From NCBI RefSeq assembly GCF_900109225.1, contig NZ_FNZK01000002.1:62001-126000 (forward strand): a stretch of DNA of 64,000 nucleotides, read 5' to 3'. This document shows, one piece after another, positions 54,451 to 63,558 of this stretch (position 1 is its first letter; each line of letters begins with the position of its first letter). A model generated the notes under the pieces. It was given only the letters and a program-made list of their open reading frames with translations. It did no database searches and was not told the DNA's origin. The stretch is from Propionispira arboris. Its GTDB lineage: Bacteria > Bacillota > Negativicutes > Selenomonadales > Selenomonadaceae. The position numbers were made by a program, and so were the translations under genes.

Positions 54451-55770
54451 ATGCAAAAAATGATGAGGAAATTGGAAGACTCTCTCAATAAGTATTTGTT
54501 ACCACTATCCGATATAGTCAATAGAAATCAAATTATTACCGCAATAAAAGAAGGTATGATTGCGACATTGCCGATCATTTTATTATCATCAACAGTGTTT
54601 ATTTTAATATTTTTTCCATATTTAAATCAATTTGCGCCAGCATTGGATGCTTTCTTAAAGCAGGTGTTTCGCCCGTTGATTCCGGTTACGCTGGGTATAA
54701 TAGCCTTGTTTGTTATTTTGAGTACGGCAAATAGTTATTCGCGTTTAAGGAAAATTGATTCGTTATTTGGTGTTTTTGTTGCTGTTGCTTCATTTATGCT
54801 TATTACGCCATTTTCAGTAAAAACTGAGGTTATGGTTGAAGGACAAAAAATTCAGAATGCCATGGTTTCTGGGGTTATTCCTACGGCGAATTTAGGAGCA
54901 ACTGGGATTATTACGGCTTTGATTATAACGATTCTCTCGATTAAAATTTATTCTTATATTTATCATAAAAATATGATTATTAAAATGCCAGAATCAGTTC
55001 CACCGGTCGTATCAAAACCGTTTGAATCGATCATCCCAATCGGACTTACCTTGTTGATTTTTTTAGGGGCGCGTTTGTTGATTGAACAAACTGATTTTGG
55101 AACATTACAGAATATGATCTACACCTTATTAACGAAACCACTGCTTGGCTTAGGTGGAAATATATGGGTGGTATTATTCTTATTTGTTATTTCTCAGATC
55201 TTATGGTTCTTCGGTATTCATGGCACTAGCGCAGTGATTGTGCCGATTTGGAAACCGGTAGCTACCGTTATGATGGTTGAAAATTTGGACGCTTTTAATG
55301 CAGGGCTTCCATTGCCGTATTTAATGACTTATGCATTTATGGCATTGATTGCTCATTGCCGCCTTTCACCGATTTTAGCATTAACTTTTTTAGGTAAGTC
55401 AAAACAGGCGAAGTCCATTGGTAAAGTATCACTTATACCCGCACTATTTAATATTCACGAACCATTTATTTACGGACTGCCGATTGTATTGAATGTGCCC
55501 CTTATGATTCCATGGATTATTGTAGAACCGTTGCAAATTGGACTGGCATATGGCTTGGCTGTATGGACCGATTGCATACCGGTTCTTCAGATGCCATTTA
55601 CTTTACCACCAATTTTGCAGGGATTATTGGCGACGAATTTTAATCTATGGTCGATTGTGATTACTCTTGCCGTTTTTGTTTTTGGCTTTATTTGCTGGTA
55701 CCCATTTATTAAAATTTTGGATAAGCAGATGCTGCTAGCAGAACAATCTAATTCAGACCGTGAGGTGTAA
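54451..55770 (+). CDS. PTS lactose/cellobiose-family IIC component
   Basis: A 439-residue inner-membrane permease with about ten hydrophobic segments. The core motif WFFGIHGTSAVIVPIWKP and the later LIPALFNIHEPFIYGLPIVL are hallmarks of the cellobiose/chitobiose/lactose IIC family. It carries the sugar inward while IIB phosphorylates it. AGAAGGCGG precedes ATG 54451. IIB and IIA follow as separate genes, and together they form one complete transporter. Confidence 0.93.
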   Translation: MQKMMRKLEDSLNKYLLPLSDIVNRNQIITAIKEGMIATLPIILLSSTVFILIFFPYLNQFAPALDAFLKQVFRPLIPVTLGIIALFVILSTANSYSRLRKIDSLFGVFVAVASFMLITPFSVKTEVMVEGQKIQNAMVSGVIPTANLGATGIITALIITILSIKIYSYIYHKNMIIKMPESVPPVVSKPFESIIPIGLTLLIFLGARLLIEQTDFGTLQNMIYTLLTKPLLGLGGNIWVVLFLFVISQILWFFGIHGTSAVIVPIWKPVATVMMVENLDAFNAGLPLPYLMTYAFMALIAHCRLSPILALTFLGKSKQAKSIGKVSLIPALFNIHEPFIYGLPIVLNVPLMIPWIIVEPLQIGLAYGLAVWTDCIPVLQMPFTLPPILQGLLATNFNLWSIVITLAVFVFGFICWYPFIKILDKQMLLAEQSNSDREV

Positions 55771-55888
55771 AGGAACTTTTATAAATTAAATAGATATACT
55801 ATGTTTAAACGCTTTTTTTACAGGTTGTTTTTATATACAGTCAATGATTTGAGCTGCATCATTATGATAAATAAAGGGAGGACACTAG

Positions 55889-56203
55889 ATGAATATTTTA
55901 TTGGTTTGTGCTGCGGGAATGTCAACGAGCTTAGTGGTAGCAAAAATGAAAAAATTTTTAAAACCGGAAGAAGCTGATTGGGTTATTAGTGCTATTCCAT
56001 CGGAAGAACTTGCCCAGCAAGTAGATAAATATGATGTTGTGCTATTGGGACCACAATTAAAATTTAAAAAAGAGATATTGGAAGAAATTACTGCACCGAA
56101 GGGAATACCATTAGAAGTTATTAATATGATGGATTACGGTACAATGCGTGGTGATAAAATTTTAGAATTTGCTAAGATGCTTTATAATAACAAAAATCGT
56201 TAA
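55889..56203 (+). CDS. PTS lactose/cellobiose-family IIB component
   Basis: A 104-residue cytoplasmic phosphocarrier. The active-site loop LLVCAAGMSTSLVV places the phosphorylated cysteine at C7. The length and LGPQL motif are standard for the cellobiose/chitobiose type. GGGAGG is ten bases from the ATG. It takes phosphate from IIA and passes it to the sugar. Confidence 0.93.
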   Translation: MNILLVCAAGMSTSLVVAKMKKFLKPEEADWVISAIPSEELAQQVDKYDVVLLGPQLKFKKEILEEITAPKGIPLEVINMMDYGTMRGDKILEFAKMLYNNKNR

Positions 56204-56245
56204 ACAAATAACGGTGCAGGTGCACTGTTTGGGAGGCAAAGAGAT

Positions 56246-56584
56246 ATGGAAGTTGGAGAAGAAGTTATTTTTAAACTTATCACGCATTCAGGGAGCGCAC
56301 GCAGTAATGTTTTTGAAGCATTTCAGTTTTGTCAAGTCGGTGATTATGAGGGTGCTAAGAAACTAATGAAAGAAGCCGATGAAAATATTCTAGAGGCACA
56401 TAAGGCGCAGACCAAGTTAATACAAAAAGAAGCTTCTGGGGAAGTGATGGAAGTGAGGTTATTGATGGTTCATGCGCAGGACCATTTGATGACGTGTATT
56501 TTAGCAAAAGAAATTATGATGAATATGATGAAAATACAAGAAGAATTAAATGAAATTAAAACGCACTTATCATTGAACAAATAA
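56246..56584 (+). CDS. PTS lactose/cellobiose-family IIA component
   Basis: A 112-residue all-helical trimeric phosphocarrier. The motif VHAQDHLM gives the phosphorylated H76, and D79 binds the central metal. The N-terminal GSARSNVFEAFQ is also conserved. GGGAGG precedes the ATG. It completes the IIC-IIB-IIA set and is followed after 13 bases by the hydrolase gene. Confidence 0.93.
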   Translation: MEVGEEVIFKLITHSGSARSNVFEAFQFCQVGDYEGAKKLMKEADENILEAHKAQTKLIQKEASGEVMEVRLLMVHAQDHLMTCILAKEIMMNMMKIQEELNEIKTHLSLNK

Positions 56585-56597
56585 ACGAGGAGATGAG

Positions 56598-57881
56598 ATG
56601 ATGGGGGAAATAACTATTTCAAAAAACAAGAGACATTTTCAAAAAGGCGATCGGAATTTTTTCTATTTAGCAGATACGGTATGGAGTGCTTTTACCAATG
56701 CTTCTTTTTCGGAGTGGCAGGAATATTTGGATTATCGCAAAATGCAAGGTTTTAATGCATTGCAAATCAATATTCTTCCGCAATGGGATGCCAGTGGATC
56801 AGATATTGATATACAAGCTTTTGTGGTGAAAGCAGATGGAACTTTTGATTTTTTTAAATTAAATGAAGCTTATTTTGATAGAGCGGAAAAAATGATTGCG
56901 ATGGCTGTTGAACGTGGATTTTTACCAGCATTAGTCTTGTTGTGGTGTAATTTTGTTCCCGATACTTGGTCTGATAAAATTAAAAAATGTGATAAAATGC
57001 CTTTATCAGCAATAGAAAATTATGTAAAATGTGTGGCGGCTACATTTTCCAAATACAATCCGATTTATATAATCAGTGGGGATTCAGATTTTCCAACGCA
57101 GCTTGCAAAATCATATTATGGGAAAGCTTTGGCATTAATCAAAAAACTATCACCGGAATGCTTAACAACAATGCATATACAGGGACGTTTAATGGAGTTG
57201 CCGGAAGAATATACAAAGGAAGACGGAATCGACTTTTACATGTATCAATCAGGACATAATACGGATTTTCGCCATATGGCGTATGTTATGGCAAATCATT
57301 TTTATCATAAAAAGAATATGAAACCGGTGCTTAATTCAGAGCCTTGCTATGATCAAATGGGATTTAGTCGACGTATATACGGTCGATTTACAACATTTGA
57401 TGTAAGAAAAGCTGCATGGCAAAGTGTTTTGTCTGGAGCTAGTGCTGGAATTACTTATGGTGCACATGGAATTTGGAGCTGGCATAAGCCGGGAAAAAAT
57501 TTTGGCGCTACCGGTGAAGGTTTTGATAAACCTTATTATTGGCGAGATGCACTGAAGTTTGAAGGAGCATGGGACTATTCTTTTTTGAAGTGGATTTTTG
57601 AAACGTATGATCTATTTGATCTTAAACCACAAAATTTAATTGCTAATACAACGGAAGAAATTCGAATGGCAATGAAAACAGATCGAAGCGTAGTACTTGT
57701 TTATATGCCTTCAAATACGACGCTGACAATTAATGATGATTTGTCGGAATATAGTTTTGATATTATCGATTTAACGACAAAACGGTTTGCAAAACCAGTT
57801 ATTCAATATATAAAGGGGCAAACTATTATGCAGATGCATAATTTTCATGCAGATGTATTATTTTTGGGCACGCGAAGATAA
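56598..57881 (+). CDS. DUF4038/GH140-like glycoside hydrolase
   Basis: A 427-residue protein without a signal peptide, so it acts in the cytoplasm on imported sugar. The family is recognised by FFYLADTVWSAFTNASFSEW near residue 20, by LQINILPQWD, and by late SGASAGITYGAHGIWSWH. Characterised members include GH140 apiosidases and other unusual exo-hydrolases. It is encoded where a 6-phospho-glycosidase is usually found in a cellobiose-type PTS locus. GAGGAG precedes two adjacent ATGs (56598 and 56601). The precise substrate is not deducible. Confidence 0.8.
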   Translation: MMGEITISKNKRHFQKGDRNFFYLADTVWSAFTNASFSEWQEYLDYRKMQGFNALQINILPQWDASGSDIDIQAFVVKADGTFDFFKLNEAYFDRAEKMIAMAVERGFLPALVLLWCNFVPDTWSDKIKKCDKMPLSAIENYVKCVAATFSKYNPIYIISGDSDFPTQLAKSYYGKALALIKKLSPECLTTMHIQGRLMELPEEYTKEDGIDFYMYQSGHNTDFRHMAYVMANHFYHKKNMKPVLNSEPCYDQMGFSRRIYGRFTTFDVRKAAWQSVLSGASAGITYGAHGIWSWHKPGKNFGATGEGFDKPYYWRDALKFEGAWDYSFLKWIFETYDLFDLKPQNLIANTTEEIRMAMKTDRSVVLVYMPSNTTLTINDDLSEYSFDIIDLTTKRFAKPVIQYIKGQTIMQMHNFHADVLFLGTRR

Positions 57882-58036
57882 TTTAGTCAATAAAACAACT
57901 TGATTGGAATAGTGATGCTTATGGATATTTACAGGACTGAAGAGAATTACAGGAAAAAAACGTTAGAGCAGCTTTGAACGATATCGCCTATCAAATTGCT
58001 GGAATTGTAAAATTAAATGAGGTGATTTTAAAGTTT

Positions 58037-58795
58037 ATGGAATATAAACAAAGATTGTTGATTCGGGCAGATGATTTAGGATATAGCGAAGGGACGAATT
58101 ATGGAATTGCTAAAACTGTAAATCAAGGAATTGTTCGTTCGGTGGGGTTGATGACGAATATGTCGGCAGCTGAACATGGCTTGAATTTATTTGACTTGGA
58201 AGCTATATGCTTAGGATTGCATACAAATATTTGTGCGGGTCGGCCCTTGTGTGATCCGGTCTTGATTCCTAGTCTGGTGGATGCGGGTGGGATGTTTAAA
58301 TCTTCCCAAGAATATCATCAATCCAATATTGATTTTGTTGTAATCAATGAAGCTGTCCTTGAAATTGAGGCACAACTGCAACGCTTTATTGTAATGGTAG
58401 GAAGATTACCGGATTATATTGAAGGTCATGCGGTAAAGAGCTGCAATTTTTTTCAGGCACTGAAATTGGTAGCTGTGAAATTTCAATTAAAATACATTCC
58501 ATTATCGTTGTCGGAAAAACCAATATTAGTTGGTGAAAAGAAAATATATGTTCATATGAATAGCATGCGGATTGATTATAATCCGTGGAAAACATTGGAA
58601 ATGATAGTTGAGCATCCACATTTTGATGGTTGTGAGTCGATGATATGCCATCCAGGGTATTTGGATGAAGATATATTGAAGTACTCATCACTTACATTTC
58701 CTAGACCGTTAGAAGTTTCAATGTTATGTGATCCTAAAATATGTAAGTTTATCGAAGCACATAGAGTAGAATTAATCACGTATAATGATATTTGA
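58037..58795 (+). CDS. ChbG/YdjC-family carbohydrate deacetylase
   Basis: A 252-residue cytoplasmic metal-dependent deacetylase. Motifs RADDLGYSEGTNYGI, GLHTNI, EGHAVK-like and CHPGYLD give the metal and catalytic residues. Family members remove an acetyl group from chitobiose-phosphate or related sugars. ATG 58037 follows GAGGTGAT; the longer frame from 57974 lacks a site. Its presence next to a chitobiose-type PTS suggests that the imported sugar carries an N-acetyl group. Confidence 0.85.
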   Translation: MEYKQRLLIRADDLGYSEGTNYGIAKTVNQGIVRSVGLMTNMSAAEHGLNLFDLEAICLGLHTNICAGRPLCDPVLIPSLVDAGGMFKSSQEYHQSNIDFVVINEAVLEIEAQLQRFIVMVGRLPDYIEGHAVKSCNFFQALKLVAVKFQLKYIPLSLSEKPILVGEKKIYVHMNSMRIDYNPWKTLEMIVEHPHFDGCESMICHPGYLDEDILKYSSLTFPRPLEVSMLCDPKICKFIEAHRVELITYNDI

Positions 58796-58859
58796 AATTA
58801 GAATATTGAAGTTCTTATTCGTAACTTTGGTTAAATTGTATTGAAAGGACGGGATCGTA

Positions 58860-60209
58860 ATGAGGAATATATATTGGAAAGTCTTGATTTTTATTGCAGT
58901 CGTGTTGAGTTGTAATTTTTCAGCAGGATTGGCTAAGCCAGTAGAAGCAACGTATCGTAGCGTTATAGATGTAAATGATTGGGGGCCGACGATTTCTAAA
59001 GTTATTGTGGATATAGGGAGCGAAGTCGATGAAGGAGCAGTAGATAAAGAAACTTTTAAGGTTTATGTAAAGCGAAGTGTTCCTCATAAGGAATCAGCTG
59101 GAACCAGCATGGATCTCTCTCAAAATTCATCAACGATAACAGAGGAACCCAAAATTCTGGGGGATCGTGAAGGATATCGTGAAATAAAAAATGTTTATGT
59201 ATCTGATAAAAATGGACAATCTGCTAAAAAAGGACATTATATTGCGATTGAGATGCAAGTTGGACCTAAAATAACTTTAGGATTACCATTGAACTTTGAT
59301 TTGAAAGCAAAACAAAATAAATGGATTGATTGCACCTATACTATTACGCAGCAGAAACCGATAAAATCTGCGCACCGTAATGTTGAAGGCCTTATTGTAA
59401 CAAAGTTTGCAGGCAGCATAAAATCAAGTATAGATGCGTTTACATTTGATAAGGTAACGTACAATGATATAACATTGTCTTATGGAAGTTTTGAACCAAA
59501 GGATAAAGAAAAACATCCTTTGATCATTTGGCTGCATGGAATGGGTGAAGGTGGGACAGACGCCTCTATTGCAGTTGCAGGTAATAAAGCGGTTAACTTC
59601 GCTGATCCTAAGATTCAAGCTTATTTTGGTGGAGCGTATGTCTTAGTACCACAAGCAAAGACTTTTTGGATGGATGGGTTTCATGAATTTGGTGATGGAA
59701 CCTCTAAATATGAAGATTCGCTTATGGCGCTGATTAGAAATTATGTATCGCTGCATAAAGAGATTGATTCAAACCGTATATATTTAGGTGGGGATTCAAA
59801 TGGAGGGTATATGACGATGTTATTGATTCGTGATTATCCGAAAGAATTTGCTGCCGCATTTCCAACATGTGAAGCATTGAAAGACAGTCTTATCACGGAT
59901 GAAGATATTGAAAAAATGAAAACTGTTCCTATTTGGTTTACAGCGGCTAAAACAGATGAAGTGGTTCCTCCTATTGAATATGTGATTCCAACTTATCAGC
60001 GCCTTGTATCGGCTGGAGCAAATGTACAGTTTAGTTTTTTTGATAATGTTAGCGATCGTACGGGTTTATATAAAAAAGCTGATGGTACACCTTTTGAATA
60101 TAATGGACACTGGTCTTGGATTTATGTCTATAATAATGATTGCATAGTGAAGGTAAATGATAAACAAATCAGCCTTATGGAATGGCTGGCAAAACAACAA
60201 CGTTTTTAA
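58860..60209 (+). CDS. Exported alpha/beta-hydrolase esterase (CE1-like/peptidase-S9-like)
   Basis: A 449-residue exported protein. The signal segment (~7-25) contains a possible lipobox with C18 (VVLSC). An immunoglobulin-like N-terminal part (~30-170) is followed by the alpha/beta-hydrolase: HPLIIWLHGMGEGG (oxyanion side), GGDSNGGYMT (nucleophile serine), KTDEVVPP (acid) and NGHWSW (histidine). Such proteins release acyl groups from polysaccharides outside the inner membrane. It may prepare the sugar before the porin/PTS route. GAAAGGACG precedes the ATG. Confidence 0.82.
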   Translation: MRNIYWKVLIFIAVVLSCNFSAGLAKPVEATYRSVIDVNDWGPTISKVIVDIGSEVDEGAVDKETFKVYVKRSVPHKESAGTSMDLSQNSSTITEEPKILGDREGYREIKNVYVSDKNGQSAKKGHYIAIEMQVGPKITLGLPLNFDLKAKQNKWIDCTYTITQQKPIKSAHRNVEGLIVTKFAGSIKSSIDAFTFDKVTYNDITLSYGSFEPKDKEKHPLIIWLHGMGEGGTDASIAVAGNKAVNFADPKIQAYFGGAYVLVPQAKTFWMDGFHEFGDGTSKYEDSLMALIRNYVSLHKEIDSNRIYLGGDSNGGYMTMLLIRDYPKEFAAAFPTCEALKDSLITDEDIEKMKTVPIWFTAAKTDEVVPPIEYVIPTYQRLVSAGANVQFSFFDNVSDRTGLYKKADGTPFEYNGHWSWIYVYNNDCIVKVNDKQISLMEWLAKQQRF

Positions 60210-60292
60210 AGAGACCTAATAATTTGACTATAACGTACAGATAGACTTTTTGGGAAATTATCAATTATAGATCATGGGTTATTTGTATAAGC

Positions 60293-60350
60293 ATAGCAGT
60301 CGTTCGATGGATATTCATATTCTGAGTATATATCAACGGCTGCTATTTTT
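60293..60350 (+). terminator. Terminator closing the porin-PTS-esterase cluster
   Basis: ATAGCAGTCGTT (60293-60304) and AACGGCTGCTAT (60335-60346) pair with one wobble around a 30-base loop, and TTTT follows. Confidence 0.65.
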
Positions 60351-60457
60351 ATACACACTGTTTAATATGTACTTTTTATTGACAGAAGTATCAGACAACC
60401 AAACGTTCAATGCAGCAGACTCAATAGCTGATAAGCGAGGAGCGTTTTAGCTGCAGG

Positions 60458-60504
60458 TTGACTCAATCTCGTATAAAGTGATATGCTATACTACATAATA
60501 GCAT
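60458..60504 (+). promoter_or_regulatory. Promoter and overlapping palindrome upstream of the response regulator
   Basis: TTGACT (60458-60463), an 18-base spacer and TATGCT (60482-60487) form a plausible promoter. The inverted repeat ATGCTAT/ATAGCAT (60483-60489 and 60498-60504) overlaps the -10. The 180-base leader up to the gene contains GGTC/GACC and other short stems but no gene. Confidence 0.45.
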
Positions 60505-60686
60505 GAAAATAGATGGTCCGCAGACCAGTCATGTGGGAGAATGCGTTCTGTTGAGGTGGAGAACTTTATAAAAAATTATTATCTGCCCGAGAGTCGGAGC
60601 GACTTGTGTTTAAAATATTACGTGGTATGTTCAATATGTTACCGAATTAACAAATTACATCAACTTACCGCTGAAGGAGAAACAGC

Positions 60687-61334
60687 ATGCAGACGAATAT
60701 CATGATCGTAGATGATCAACTGTTATTCAGGGAAGGATTAAAAGCTGTCCTGGATTTGGAAGAGAGCATAAATGTTATATCTGCAGTGGGAAGTGGCAAA
60801 GAAGCACTTTTGGGACTTGATCAAAATGCTACTTTAGATTTAGTATTACTCGACATAAGAATGCCTGAAATGAATGGTGTGGAGACTGTTAAACTTATTA
60901 AGGAAAATTATCCTGAGCTTAAAGTCCTTATGCTAACAACGTTTAATGATGAAGAATATATAATGGAAGCTTTGGCTAATGGAGCTAATGGATATGTACT
61001 TAAAGATATTGAAATTGAAAAATTAGTAGAAGCCATTCATGATGCGATTGGGGAAAAAATGATTCTACCTCCTTCTGTAGCGTCTAAGCTTGCCCAAGGC
61101 TTGCTGAAAGTTTCTCCCCCAAAAAAAAGTTCAGCATTAGCTGAACTTGAGCTGTCTGAACGAGAAAAAGAAATTGCCATTATGCTAACACAAGGTTTTT
61201 CGAATAAGCAAATTGCGATAGGTCTTTTTATTTCAGAAGGAACGGTTCGTAATTATATCAGTAATATATATAGTAAGATTGGTGTTAATGATCGGACTAA
61301 TGCTGTGATATTCTTAAAAAGTTATGGTTTATAA
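60687..61334 (+). CDS. NarL/LuxR-type two-component response regulator
   Basis: A 215-residue regulator. The receiver domain has the acidic pair VDDQ, the phospho-acceptor Asp in LVLLDIRMPEMNG, and Thr/Lys in MLTTF and YVLKD. The LuxR helix-turn-helix is ELELSEREKEIAIMLTQGFS followed by NKQIAIGLFISEGTV. GAAGGAG precedes the ATG. It is followed by an ABC transporter and then by a membrane protein cut by the window end that is probably its sensor kinase. Confidence 0.93.
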   Translation: MQTNIMIVDDQLLFREGLKAVLDLEESINVISAVGSGKEALLGLDQNATLDLVLLDIRMPEMNGVETVKLIKENYPELKVLMLTTFNDEEYIMEALANGANGYVLKDIEIEKLVEAIHDAIGEKMILPPSVASKLAQGLLKVSPPKKSSALAELELSEREKEIAIMLTQGFSNKQIAIGLFISEGTVRNYISNIYSKIGVNDRTNAVIFLKSYGL

Positions 61335-61375
61335 ATTAAGATGATTTTAATGAGTTTAATGCTAAGGAGACAGAT

Positions 61376-62092
61376 ATGTTAGAGGCACGAGATTTAAGTC
61401 TTATTTATTGCAATGAACGAAATGATGAGTTTTACGCGATTCATGATGTCAATTTTTTTGCAAACCGAGGCGAAATGATTGGAATCGTAGGTCCTTCTGG
61501 GAGCGGAAAAAGTTCGCTTTTATATATACTGTCTGGATTAAAAAAGCCCACGGTTGGTACGGTATATTATCAAGAACATGCATTAGAAGTCATGTCATAT
61601 AATGAGTTGGCGGAGATTCGCAGAAAAGAATATGGATTTATATTTCAACGGCATTTCCTTATTAATTATTTAACCGTACTCGACAATGTTTTGTCCGTGG
61701 TTAATAGAAACGATAAATTTTGGCGTAATACGGCTATTAACCTCCTTGAAACGTTGGGGATTGCTGATTTTGCCAATCAAAAACCTTATAAAATGTCAGT
61801 TGGCGAACGTCAAAAAGTTGCTATTGCCCGTGCTTTAGTAAGTCAGCCTAAAATTATTTTCGCTGACGAACCTACGGCATCTCTTGATCACAGCAATGCT
61901 AGAATGGTGATGGATATTTTTGCGAGTTTAAAAGGAGAGATTACTATTTTGGTAGCAACACATGATGATTCAATTTTAGATCAAGCTGACAGGGTGATCC
62001 ATATGTGGGATGGGCGCATTGCTAAATCTTCTATTCCAGTAAGCGCAATTGAAAATATAAAGCAATCTAATCCAATCATGCATAGGAGCTAA
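61376..62092 (+). CDS. MacB/LolD-like ABC transporter ATP-binding protein
   Basis: A 238-residue ATPase. Walker A is GPSGSGKSS, the signature region is YKMSVGERQKVAIARAL (S-V-G-E-R rather than S-G-G-Q-x), and Walker B is IIFADEPTASLD. This form belongs with FtsX/MacB-type permeases. AAGGAG precedes the ATG. It is one base from the permease gene, so both are translated together, probably under the response regulator. Confidence 0.92.
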   Translation: MLEARDLSLIYCNERNDEFYAIHDVNFFANRGEMIGIVGPSGSGKSSLLYILSGLKKPTVGTVYYQEHALEVMSYNELAEIRRKEYGFIFQRHFLINYLTVLDNVLSVVNRNDKFWRNTAINLLETLGIADFANQKPYKMSVGERQKVAIARALVSQPKIIFADEPTASLDHSNARMVMDIFASLKGEITILVATHDDSILDQADRVIHMWDGRIAKSSIPVSAIENIKQSNPIMHRS

Positions 62093-62093
62093 A

Positions 62094-63227
62094 ATGATAA
62101 AACCACTTTCTGTTTGGAAATACTACAAAAATAATCAAAGGAAAGTTGTAGCGGTTTTCTTGGTAACTTTTCTTTGTGTTTTTTTACAATCCGTTTTGCT
62201 GGCTTTTGCAACAGCTATGATTAATTTTCAAAAAGCAACAACGCTCGGACTTGTATCATCGCTGGGCATAATTGCTACTGAACAACTGTCTCCGGAAAAT
62301 CGACAATGGTTAAGGCAATCCCTTGAGCAAGGGCAAGATGTTTCTCAAGTTATACCATCTGCGATCAGAATTACATCACTGTATGGTCTCAATAATGCTT
62401 ATATCCTTTTTTTACATTCAAAAGATACGGAAGCTGTAATGAACTGTTTAAATCTTTCACTAATTGATGGACAGCTTCCTACCCCCGGATCCAATGATGT
62501 CGCTTTGCACTGGAAAATTGCCGCCAATAAGGGGTTGAAAATCGGCGATCATTTTGGTAGAAAAACATCCAAAACTGAATTATTAATTGGGGATTGCCGT
62601 TTAGTAGGTCTTTTGGAAGGAAGTGCAGCTATCGGTATTGCTGATTTTGATTGCCCTGAACAGAAACTAACTGAATCGGAACTCGTAAACGTGATTATTC
62701 CTAAAAAGGGGCAGTTTCTTCAAGTTAAAAACTATATAGCACAACTTATCCAAGAAAATGACGATTTATGGTTCTATAATAGCGATGCAGAAGAATCTTT
62801 TTATCGCAATGAAACGAATAGTATTGTTATGATTTTAAACATTATTTATTTAGTAATCACAGGCATTGTAATCATTTGCGTAAGTTTTTTGTTTTATATT
62901 TATTTTTATCAAAGGCGTTCTGAATTCGCCTTATTGGAAGCGTTAGGACATTCCCGGCAAACTATTATCGGCAAGGCGTTTTTAGAAATTGCAGGCATCA
63001 ATTTGCTAGGATTTATTGCTGGAATACTCATCGCAGCAGTCTGCGAAGGGGCTTTGAATCATTTTATTTTATTTGATCGCGGTCTGTCCTTGGCGTTATG
63101 GGATAGCAGCTATGCGTTTAAACTATTATCCACGCCATTGGTTATTACTTTCACTAGTTTGTTACCAGTCTGGCGTCTGCTAAAAAAAGTTGATCCACTG
63201 TCTATTATCGAAGGGGACATTGAATAA
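62094..63227 (+). CDS. FtsX/MacB-like ABC transporter permease
   Basis: A 377-residue inner-membrane protein: one N-terminal membrane helix (~20-45), a large extracytoplasmic domain (~50-235) and three C-terminal helices with the FtsX signature (RRSEFALLEALGHSRQTIIG). The usual substrate classes are peptides, lipoproteins or stress signals; none can be assigned. The start is ATG 62094 directly after the ATPase stop, with AGGAG inside that gene. Confidence 0.9.
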   Translation: MIKPLSVWKYYKNNQRKVVAVFLVTFLCVFLQSVLLAFATAMINFQKATTLGLVSSLGIIATEQLSPENRQWLRQSLEQGQDVSQVIPSAIRITSLYGLNNAYILFLHSKDTEAVMNCLNLSLIDGQLPTPGSNDVALHWKIAANKGLKIGDHFGRKTSKTELLIGDCRLVGLLEGSAAIGIADFDCPEQKLTESELVNVIIPKKGQFLQVKNYIAQLIQENDDLWFYNSDAEESFYRNETNSIVMILNIIYLVITGIVIICVSFLFYIYFYQRRSEFALLEALGHSRQTIIGKAFLEIAGINLLGFIAGILIAAVCEGALNHFILFDRGLSLALWDSSYAFKLLSTPLVITFTSLLPVWRLLKKVDPLSIIEGDIE

Positions 63228-63274
63228 AAACCTTATTGTGAGTTCATAAATTATCGATTCTTGTCATATGACAT

Positions 63275-63334
63275 ATGTCATTTTACTTATTACTCAAAAC
63301 ATGATTTGAGTGAATGGTAAAATGACATTTTTTA
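63275..63334 (+). terminator. Terminator after the ABC transporter genes
   Basis: Bases 63275-63298 pair with 63305-63328 over 24 positions with about three mismatches, and a T-run follows. Confidence 0.75.
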
Positions 63335-63386
63335 ATTTATTATTCATTATTGCATCATATTCATTCAACTTGTATCTATATTTTAT

Positions 63387-63483
63387 GCATGGTAAAATTA
63401 TAATGGATATACCATGCTAGCGGTGCTTAAGTACTATCATTATAGGAAATTCATGCCTTCTAGCAATTTTGCTAGTTTTTTTA
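63387..63483 (+). ncRNA. Possible short transcript with operator-like palindrome and terminator
   Basis: A perfect TATAAT (63399-63404) sits in the centre of an 8-bp palindrome, GCATGGTA (63387-63394) with TACCATGC (63410-63417). About 60 bases later CTAGCA/TGCTAG (63460-63475) plus TTTTTTTT is a terminator. The -35 is weak. A product of ~75 nt would end 75 bases before the next gene, as a small RNA or an attenuated leader. Confidence 0.4.
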
Positions 63484-63558
63484 TATAAAAACTAGTTATG
63501 TGGTGCTTGTAGTAATAAAATATTAAATGATGTTAAATCGTCGTTATGAGGCAGGAAA

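Noticed and set aside
60505-60686. tRNA or riboswitch before the response regulator
   Set aside because: Short stems such as GGTC/GACC occur, but no cloverleaf, T-loop or known riboswitch core could be built.
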